Shown here: positions 6,801 through 11,214 of the stretch, piece by piece | Numbering within the stretch: position 1 is the stretch's first letter | How the letters are laid out: each line of letters starts with the position of its first letter | From: Phycisphaerales bacterium | GTDB lineage: Bacteria; Planctomycetota; Phycisphaerae; UBA1845; Fen-1342 | NCBI GenBank assembly: GCA_022839625.1 | Contig: JALHJL010000084.1 | Location: 11,389-22,602 of the forward strand | Reading direction: 5' to 3' | Length of the DNA: 11,214 bases | Notes under the pieces: generated by a model | Told to the model about the DNA's origin: nothing | The model's database searches: none | The model's input: the letters and a program-made list of their open reading frames with translations, nothing else | Translations under genes and position numbers: made by a program

Positions 6801-7549
6801 CTGGTGTCGTAGACCCAAATGTTCAGGCGGTGGCTGGGACCCTCATCCGAGAGGTAGTAGACGCTGTGGCCATGCCACATGGGTTGTGTGTCGGTTCCTT
6901 CCCAATCGGTGATCCTCTTCGAGGTGTAGTCACGCAGGTTGAATAGCCAGACGTCCGCCGCCATCCCCCCGCGGTAGCGCTTCCACGTCGCGAAGTCCCG
7001 CGTGTACGGCGTGTACGCCAGCCACGCCCCGTCCGGGCTGATCGCGCCCATCTGGCCGTAGGGAACTGGCAACCGTTCCGCCAGCCCACCGCCCGCGGCC
7101 ACGGTCAGGAGTTGCTCCTGGCGGGCCAGGCCGGCGTAGCCGCTGACGAAGAACAGCAGACGTTCGCCGTCCGGCGTCCAGTCACAGAGCGCCTCGCCGC
7201 CGGGGTAATGCGTCACACGGAACGGCACCCCGCCGTCCGCCGGAATGGTGTACAAGTCCTGGTTGCCGTCGTAATCGCCGACGAATGCGACCGTCTTCCC
7301 GTCCGGGCTGAAGCGTGGGAAGCCGACGGTGCCCGGCGGGGCCGCGAGCGGGCTGGCCGTCCCGCCCTCGCGCGGTACCAGCCAGAGGTTGCCACGGTAG
7401 GCGAAGACGATGTGGGTCGCGTTCACGTCGGGATAGCGCATCATGCCGGCGTGCGGCCGCCGATCGGCGTGCGCAGCGGGCACGAAGGCTCCGAGGGTTG
7501 CGGCCGACACGGCCAGAGACACCACGGTCAGGTGGGCACGGATGGACAT
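3803..7549 (-). CDS. Secreted tricorn-like protease (beta-propellers, PDZ, S41-type catalytic domain)
   Basis: This is a 1248-residue protein starting at ATG 7549, with AAGGA 5 nt upstream. Tricorn-family enzymes are large serine peptidases that trim oligopeptides; the archaeal enzyme is cytosolic, but here residues 1-28 form a signal peptide (A-H-A cleavage). Residues ~36-335 and ~340-780 hold WD40/TolB-like propeller repeats with S-P-D-G-K, S-P-D-S and W-S-x-D strands. Residues ~795-860 form the helical segment with the catalytic His in N-V-G-H-A-Y-Y-F (H846). A PDZ domain spans ~860-950 and the S41 core ~1040-1215. The nucleophile is Ser in G-A-A-G-S-G-G-D (S1128), and the remaining catalytic Glu is in W-G-I-E-G-H-G-V-D-P-D (E1186). 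K-L-I-G-T-R-T-W-G-G matches the archaeal tricorn as I recall it. Two charged low-complexity inserts, ~583-677 (Glu/Pro/Lys) and ~952-1000 (Lys/Asp/Gly), account for the length over the ~1070 aa archaeal enzyme. The enzyme appears catalytically complete. Confidence 0.94.
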   Translation of the reverse strand: MSIRAHLTVVSLAVSAATLGAFVPAAHADRRPHAGMMRYPDVNATHIVFAYRGNLWLVPREGGTASPLAAPPGTVGFPRFSPDGKTVAFVGDYDGNQDLYTIPADGGVPFRVTHYPGGEALCDWTPDGERLLFFVSGYAGLARQEQLLTVAAGGGLAERLPVPYGQMGAISPDGAWLAYTPYTRDFATWKRYRGGMAADVWLFNLRDYTSKRITDWEGTDTQPMWHGHSVYYLSDEGPSHRLNIWVYDTRTGQREQVTRFEDFDVKWPAIGPGPNGDGEIVFQNGAALYLLELKTRRSRIVNVTVPGDVPTIRPQRVAARENIQGGDISPTGKRAVFEARGDIWTVPAEKGSPRNLTRTSGAAERQPAWSPDGKWIAYFSDQTGEYELYLMRSDGRTEPRRLTFDGGPGAPGFRSNLTWSPDSEHVLFSDKTGALYMYTLAPEDAGVSPIDSPAPAGEEHAESAAPQEGELKLIDTDPLARTPQVAWSHDSNWIAYTRHGDNRQAAIWLYSLSTDERHAVTAGMFNDSWPAFDRTGDYLFFASNRHFKQPIYEDVGRTFVYTQTDTLVVVPLRAAVGSPWAPKSDEETWKEDEKDTSKKADKGKEADDQGQPAEPSGEPPAEPPADEEEPSEPGDEEAHDAPPGEPPSDEEPPAEATTQPEEPKDKEDDAKKKEEKKPLEIELEGFEQRAITLPVRPGAFTHLAVNSDGKLLYVRQGRRAAGGSPAIKIFDLADEKKDEKTVLDGVGAFGMSADGKKLLVFKGDTFAIVDAKADQKMDKPLALEGLTAVIDPREEWRQLFIEAWRLQRDFFYDPNMHGLDWPAMRDHYIQMLDDCVSRADVAYVIRELIAELNVGHAYYFGGDAEGGRSVPCGLLGCDFELADGAYRIKNIVEGGRWDFDARGPLSQPGVNVKVGDYLLAVNGVPLDTTKDPWAAFQGLPPGRTVTLTVSDKPTQDTPPGPPPTGEDDKKDKKKSKEGGKKKGGEKADDDKEGTEEEPPDRFAGQRDVLVTLISRGDEIELRYRAWVERNRAYVEDKTAGKVGYIHVPDTGIDGQNELFRQFYGQRHKDALIIDERWNGGGQIPHRFIELLNRPLTNLWAQRDGLDSLSPEDAHHGPKCMLINGAAGSGGDAFPFYFRQAQLGKLIGTRTWGGLVGISGNPTLIDGTFVSVPRFAFYEVDGTWGIEGHGVDPDIQVIDDPALMVDGGDPQLDTAIEHILGEVARKPFVPPTRPPYPDRSGMGIPEIDR

Positions 7550-7747
7550 AACGTTCCTTTCCTCGATTCAGTAAGGCGGCGGCGTACGTTCCCAAGCGCA
7601 GCTCAGCCCGTTCCCGGGGGCAAGCTGTCCCCTTTCGCGGGCGATGTCAAGCCCGGTCAGTCACTCGCGACGGCTCGCGCAAGCGCGTGCGGCTTCGTCC
7701 GGTGCGCAGCCCGGCCGTCACAATGTCATGGCGCCGTCGCGGCGGTC

Positions 7748-7778
7748 CGCGCCTCAGGTCTTTCGGGGCAGAGGCGCG
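7748..7778. other. Stem-loop in the divergent intergenic region
   Basis: A perfect 8-bp stem CGCGCCTC (7748-7755) / GAGGCGCG (7771-7778) encloses a 15-nt loop. No adjacent T-run is present on either strand. The role is unknown; it could be an operator or RNA structure. Confidence 0.35.
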
Positions 7779-7808
7779 GGCCGCGGTCCTGGCGCATGAC
7801 GGCACGTG

Positions 7809-7835
7809 CCGGCACCCTGTCACAGAGGGCGCCGG
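7809..7835. other. Stem-loop with overlapping palindromes
   Basis: CCGGCACCCT (7809-7818) pairs with AGGGCGCCGG (7826-7835) with one mismatch and a 7-nt loop (gtcacag). Just upstream and overlapping are two perfect 10-bp palindromes, GGCACGTGCC (7801-7810) and GTGCCGGCAC (7806-7815). The dyad symmetry in mid-intergenic DNA would suit a dimeric regulator, but GC-rich sequence makes such palindromes fairly common by chance. Confidence 0.3.
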
Positions 7836-8025
7836 CGGACCCGGCGACCGCGGCCGATACGGTCCCCGACCGCTACTCCCGCGGGCCGCGCTCCGGTACA
7901 TTCTGCGGGACGGAATGCGTGATCCAGGGAACGCGGCAGGTCCGCCGCGGTGATCGGGACCTCGGCGTACCGCCGTCTCGGGCACCAGTCGCTGGGCGAG
8001 CGGGTCCCGGGCTCTACGACGTCCT

Positions 8026-8042
8026 GGCGGGTGAGGCCCGCC
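8026..8042 (+). promoter_or_regulatory. Hairpin just upstream of the S8 peptidase ribosome site
   Basis: GGCGGG (8026-8031) pairs with CCCGCC (8037-8042) around a 5-nt loop, ending 5 nt before the strong Shine-Dalgarno GGAGG (8048-8052). If it lies in the 5' leader it could affect ribosome access or mRNA stability. No riboswitch class is recognised. Confidence 0.3.
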
Positions 8043-8060
8043 CCATCGGAGGTACTTGTA

Positions 8061-10964
8061 ATGCGGAAGCACTTGGTGATTCTGACCACCGTCGTCCTTG
8101 CTGCCGTCCTGGCTCCGCGGACCCTGTCCGGCCGACAAGACATCGGACACGAGGGCCCGACGGCACAGGCGCAGACCGGGCAGGGCTGGACCCAGCTCTC
8201 CCTCTCCACCTGCCGAGTGGATGCGTTCCGGGCCACCCACCCGCAGAGCGACGGACGCGGGGTGGTCATCGCCGTCATGGACACTGGCGTCGACCCGTCC
8301 ATTCCCGGCCTCACCCACACGCCCGACGGCGGCGTCAAGGTCATTGACCTTCAGGACTTCACTGGCGACGGCGACGTGGAGCTGGAGTGGATCCGGCTCG
8401 ATCCGGCCACCGGCAAGCTGACGCGGCCGGGCGAGGAAGGCGAGGTGATCGAGTACACGCCGCCGGTGCTGCCCGCGGCGCCGGAGGGCGAGGAGCGGCG
8501 CTGGTGGTTCGGCGAGTTCAGCGAGCACAAGTTCGTGAACTCCGATCAAGCGGACCTGAACGGCAACGGGGCCACCGACGACAAGTTCCCGGTGCTCGTG
8601 ACCGCCCTGTCAGGCGATGGGGACGACCAGGCCGTGTGCTACGTGGACACGAACCTGGACCGCAGCCTGGCCGACGAGAAGCCGCTCCAGAACTACAAGC
8701 TGAAGTTCGATACCTTCACGTTCCACCGCGACCGGCCGGAGGCCCAGATTCCGCCGATGACGTTCGCCGTGAACATCTTCCTGCGGCAGGCCAAGGTCGT
8801 GTTCCAGTTCGACAACGGTGCGCACGGGACGCACGTCGCGGGCATCGCCGCCGGGTACCGCATCCACGGTCAGGACGATTTCCACGGCGTGGCCCCCGGC
8901 GCCAAAGTGATCGGCCTGAAGATCGGGATGGGCGCCCTCGGCAGCCCGAGCGTCACCGAGAGCATGAAGAAGGCGCTCGAGTATTGCGCCCGCTTCGCCC
9001 GCGAGCGCGGCGTCCCGGTGGTGTGCAACCTCTCCTTCGGGGTCGATTCGGAGATCGAGGGCCATTCCGACCTCGACGAGCTGTTCAACAAGGTGCTGCG
9101 GGAGAACCCCTACCTCGTGTTCTGCACATCCGCGGGCAACGCGGGGCCGGGGTTGTCCACCGTCGGCACGCCGGCGGCGGCCACCGAGGCGATTGCCGTC
9201 GGCGCCCTCATGGCCGCCGACACCGGGCGCGACGTAGCCGGGTTCGCCCTGGACGCCCCGGTCGTCACGCCGTTCAGCTCGCGCGGCGGCGAGGTGGACA
9301 AGCCCGAAGTGGCGGCCCCCGGCTGGTCTACGTCGACGGTGCCGCGCTACGTGAGCCGGGGCGATTTCTGGGCCGGCACGAGCATGGCGAGCCCCTACGT
9401 GGCCGGCTTGTGCGCCGTGCTCATCAGCGACGCGCTCCAGCAGGATCCGGGCGCGAAGGTGCGGGCGTGCGACGTTCGCCGGGCCCTCTGCCTGTCGGCC
9501 CAGCCGGCCCCGGGCGCAACGGTGCTGGATGCCGGGTTCGGCGTGCCGGACTTGCCGGAGGCGGCGGCGCTGCTGAAGAAACTCCTCAAGGCGGCGGAGG
9601 ATGATCCGCTGCTCGGCTACGACATCTCCACGCCCTGCCCGCATGGGCACAAGGGTACAGCACGGGCGGCCTACTGGCGGGCCACGTACTTCCCGCAGGA
9701 CGACCGGCAGACCTTCACGATCTCGCCGGTGTTCGCCCCGACGACGGATGCGTCGTTACGAACCGCGTTCACCCGCAAGTTCGAGCTGCACTCGCGTACG
9801 CCCTGGTGCCGCGTGCCCCAGGAGACGATCTATCTGCGCGCGGAGCAAAACGCCCGCGCGTTCGTCGAGTATGACCCGAGTCAGCTCACCGAGCCCGGCC
9901 TCCACGTCGGCGTCGTGGACGCGGTGGCGGACGGCCTGGTGGCGTTCCGGCTGATCAACACGATCGTGGTGCCGCATCGCTTCACCGCGGCCGAGGACTT
10001 CACGAAGACCTTCAAGGGGCAGACCGTCCGCGGCTGGACGCCGGATCGGTACTTCATCGCCGTGCCGCCGGGGGCGTCGGCCGTGCGTCTGACCCTGTCG
10101 GCACCGGAGGGGCAGGACTCGCGGGCCGGCGTGACCAAGGTGTTTGACCCGACCGGCACCGCCCAGCCCGGCGGCGGCCGGCTCGACGCCGCCAACGGAC
10201 GCCGGGTCGCCGAATGGACGCTGGCCGAGGAACTGACTCCCGGCGTGTGGGAGATTCCGGTGGTGGCCGATCGGCCGGACAAGCAGTGGCCGTACGAGCT
10301 GAAGGTGCAGTTCTACGGGCTGCACGCCAATCCGCCGCAGATCACCACGGGCACGGCGAGCAAGCCCAGCGGCGACATCATCGTGACGAACCTGTTCGAG
10401 AAGCCGGTGGCGGCGACGGCCGACGGGCAGATCGAAGGGTTCCGCCTGCACAAGGACGACAAGTTTGAGGGGCTCAAGGACGACCTGACCTACTCGATCA
10501 AGATGGACGGGCGGTGCAATCGCCTCCGGCTGCGTCTGGAGATGACCCCCGAGGACTACGCGACGACGACCGACATCGCCGTGCTGGTCAACGACGCCGA
10601 CGGCGAGGCCGTCTACAAGTCGGCGTTCGACGGCCGCATTCTCGAGGCGACGTTCAGCACCGAGGGCAAGGACTCGCTGGAGCTGGTGATTAACGGCGGC
10701 TTCGCGGTCGCGGACGACAAGCGCGAGACGCCGATCACGGTGAAGATCGACCAGCTCCTGCAAAGCCCGGTGTCCGTGAAGGTGACGCAGGACGGGGAAG
10801 CGAGCCTGCTGTTCGTGCCGGGCGTACCGCTCAAGTTGGGGTACTCGACGGGCGAGCGAATCAAGGACATCCCCAGCGGGCAGCGGCCGGTGGGCTTCCT
10901 GCGTTTCCGGGAGCGGTCGAGCAACGATACGCTGCTGCGCGTGCCGATCGACATCGGCGGCTAG
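8061..10964 (+). CDS. Secreted subtilisin-family (S8) peptidase of the tripeptidyl-peptidase II type
   Basis: This is a 967-residue protein starting at ATG 8061, with GGAGG 8 nt upstream; the frame is open from 7950 but the added residues precede a clear signal peptide (residues 1-~24, MRKHLVILTTVVLAAVLAP). The subtilisin triad is Asp64 in A-V-M-D-T-G-V-D-P, His245 in G-A-H-G-T-H-V-A-G-I-A-A-G, Ser441 in G-T-S-M-A-S-P, with oxyanion Asn323 in V-C-N-L-S-F-G. The ~180-residue insert between Asp and His is diagnostic of TPP II rather than ordinary subtilisins. Further TPP II-like matches, from memory, are S-A-G-N-A-G-P-G-L-S-T-V-G-T-P and, after the catalytic domain, a beta-sandwich region (~590-640) with a V-P-x-E-x-I-Y-L...D-P-S-Q-L-x-x-P-G-L-H pattern. 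The C-terminal ~300 residues are further beta-rich domains. Eukaryotic TPP II is ~1250 aa and forms giant cytosolic spindles; this protein is shorter and exported, so that assembly may be absent. TPP II releases tripeptides from free N-termini; that specificity is inferred here. Confidence 0.92.
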   Translation: MRKHLVILTTVVLAAVLAPRTLSGRQDIGHEGPTAQAQTGQGWTQLSLSTCRVDAFRATHPQSDGRGVVIAVMDTGVDPSIPGLTHTPDGGVKVIDLQDFTGDGDVELEWIRLDPATGKLTRPGEEGEVIEYTPPVLPAAPEGEERRWWFGEFSEHKFVNSDQADLNGNGATDDKFPVLVTALSGDGDDQAVCYVDTNLDRSLADEKPLQNYKLKFDTFTFHRDRPEAQIPPMTFAVNIFLRQAKVVFQFDNGAHGTHVAGIAAGYRIHGQDDFHGVAPGAKVIGLKIGMGALGSPSVTESMKKALEYCARFARERGVPVVCNLSFGVDSEIEGHSDLDELFNKVLRENPYLVFCTSAGNAGPGLSTVGTPAAATEAIAVGALMAADTGRDVAGFALDAPVVTPFSSRGGEVDKPEVAAPGWSTSTVPRYVSRGDFWAGTSMASPYVAGLCAVLISDALQQDPGAKVRACDVRRALCLSAQPAPGATVLDAGFGVPDLPEAAALLKKLLKAAEDDPLLGYDISTPCPHGHKGTARAAYWRATYFPQDDRQTFTISPVFAPTTDASLRTAFTRKFELHSRTPWCRVPQETIYLRAEQNARAFVEYDPSQLTEPGLHVGVVDAVADGLVAFRLINTIVVPHRFTAAEDFTKTFKGQTVRGWTPDRYFIAVPPGASAVRLTLSAPEGQDSRAGVTKVFDPTGTAQPGGGRLDAANGRRVAEWTLAEELTPGVWEIPVVADRPDKQWPYELKVQFYGLHANPPQITTGTASKPSGDIIVTNLFEKPVAATADGQIEGFRLHKDDKFEGLKDDLTYSIKMDGRCNRLRLRLEMTPEDYATTTDIAVLVNDADGEAVYKSAFDGRILEATFSTEGKDSLELVINGGFAVADDKRETPITVKIDQLLQSPVSVKVTQDGEASLLFVPGVPLKLGYSTGERIKDIPSGQRPVGFLRFRERSSNDTLLRVPIDIGG

Positions 10965-10997
10965 CACCTTGTTTCGCGGAATCGCCCCATGATTCTC

Positions 10998-11214
10998 GTA
11001 GGGCAGACCTCTGGTTTGCCGGCGCAGTAGGGCAGACCTCTGGTTTGCCGGCGCAGTAGGGCAGACCTCTGGTTTGCCGGCGCAGTAGGGCAAACCTCCG
11101 GTTTGCCGGCGCAGTAGGGCAGACCTCTGGTTTGCCGGCGCAGTAGGGCAGACCTCCGGTTTGCCGGCGCAGTAGGGCAGACCTCCGGTTTGCCGGCGCA
11201 GTAGGGCAGACCTC
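10998..11214 (+). repeat. Tandem array of 29-bp GTAG-hairpin units (7 full copies plus a partial at the window edge)
   Basis: Units start at 10998, 11027, 11056, 11085, 11114, 11143, 11172 and 11201 (last one cut by the window). Each reads GTAG, then a hairpin GGCAGACC-TCT-GGTTTGCC, then GGCGCA. Variation is confined to the hairpin: the loop is TCT in units 1, 2, 3 and 5 and TCC in 4, 6 and 7, and unit 4 has GGCAAACC, making its stem perfect where the others have one G-T wobble. There are no unique spacers, so it is not a CRISPR array. It begins 33 bp after the stop codon of the S8 peptidase. A 5' GTAG plus palindrome is the REP signature; tandem head-to-tail amplification is a known REP arrangement. 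The array continues beyond the window. Confidence 0.9.

Larger units (their letters stand above)
7550..8060. promoter_or_regulatory. Divergent intergenic region between the two peptidase genes
   Basis: These 511 bp separate the minus-strand tricorn start (7549) from the plus-strand S8 peptidase start (8061) and must hold promoters for at least the flanking transcripts. I see no convincing gene: the open frames through it are Arg/Pro/Gly-rich with no signal, motif or ribosome site. No clear -35/-10 pair stands out. Several GC-rich stem-loops do, at 7748-7778, 7809-7835 and 8026-8042. The length is generous for a simple divergent promoter, so an operator or small RNA is possible but unproven. 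Confidence 0.5.

Noticed and set aside
7687..7953. Small 88-residue plus-strand frame in the divergent region
   Set aside because: Arg-rich composition, no ribosome site, no signal or motif; typical of random GC-rich DNA.
8387..9604. Second long plus-strand frame overlapping the S8 peptidase
   Set aside because: An Arg/Gly/Pro-rich frame-shifted reading of the peptidase gene with no independent start signal.
9756..11093. A 445-residue minus-strand open frame beginning inside the right-hand tandem array
   Set aside because: Its N-terminus is just the translated 29-bp repeat, and the rest lies antisense to the well-supported S8 peptidase; no motif or ribosome site.
10998..11214. CRISPR array
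   Set aside because: Units follow each other without variable spacers and no cas gene is present; it is a simple tandem repeat.

Overview
The window is about 11.2 kb of very GC-rich bacterial DNA. It holds five convincing protein genes, all with N-terminal export signals, and both ends are occupied by palindromic repeat DNA. The combination of a secreted tricorn-type protease, a G-D-D-repeat secreted protein, exported Cys-rich proteins and abundant GTAG-type palindromic repeats suggests a Planctomycetota-like (possibly Phycisphaerae-like) genome. That placement rests on general gene style; no rRNA or marker gene is present, so it is weak.

Layout, left to right. 1-118 is a cluster of hairpin repeats built on GTGCGAGAA/TTCTCGCAC. 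191-318 is a large imperfect inverted repeat containing two head-to-head REP-like elements that each start with GTAG (a REPIN/BIME-like unit). Four minus-strand genes follow. Named from 5' to 3' on that strand they are the tricorn-like protease (7549-3803), a small exported Cys-rich protein (3708-3253), an extremely Cys-rich exported protein with 32 mature cysteines in 170 aa (3179-2667), and an exported protein with twelve G-[DN]-D-x-Y repeats at a 26-27 residue period (2484-349). The gaps between them are 94, 73 and 182 bp and hold hairpins and candidate promoter elements, so a single operon is not certain.

A 511-bp divergent intergenic region (7550-8060) separates the tricorn gene from a plus-strand gene (8061-10964) for a subtilisin-family (S8) peptidase of the tripeptidyl-peptidase II type. 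Downstream of it, from 10998 to the window edge, is a tandem array of 29-bp units. Each starts with GTAG followed by a short hairpin, and the array is still running when the window ends.

How the genes may work together. Tricorn and TPP II are both large peptidases known for processing oligopeptides downstream of larger proteases. Here homologues of the two are divergently transcribed neighbours and both carry signal peptides, which suggests an extracytoplasmic peptide-degradation pair. The two Cys-rich exported proteins look metal- or thiol-related, and the G-D-D repeat protein looks like a beta-solenoid with possible Ca2+ binding. Their functions are unknown, and a link to proteolysis rests only on proximity and shared export.
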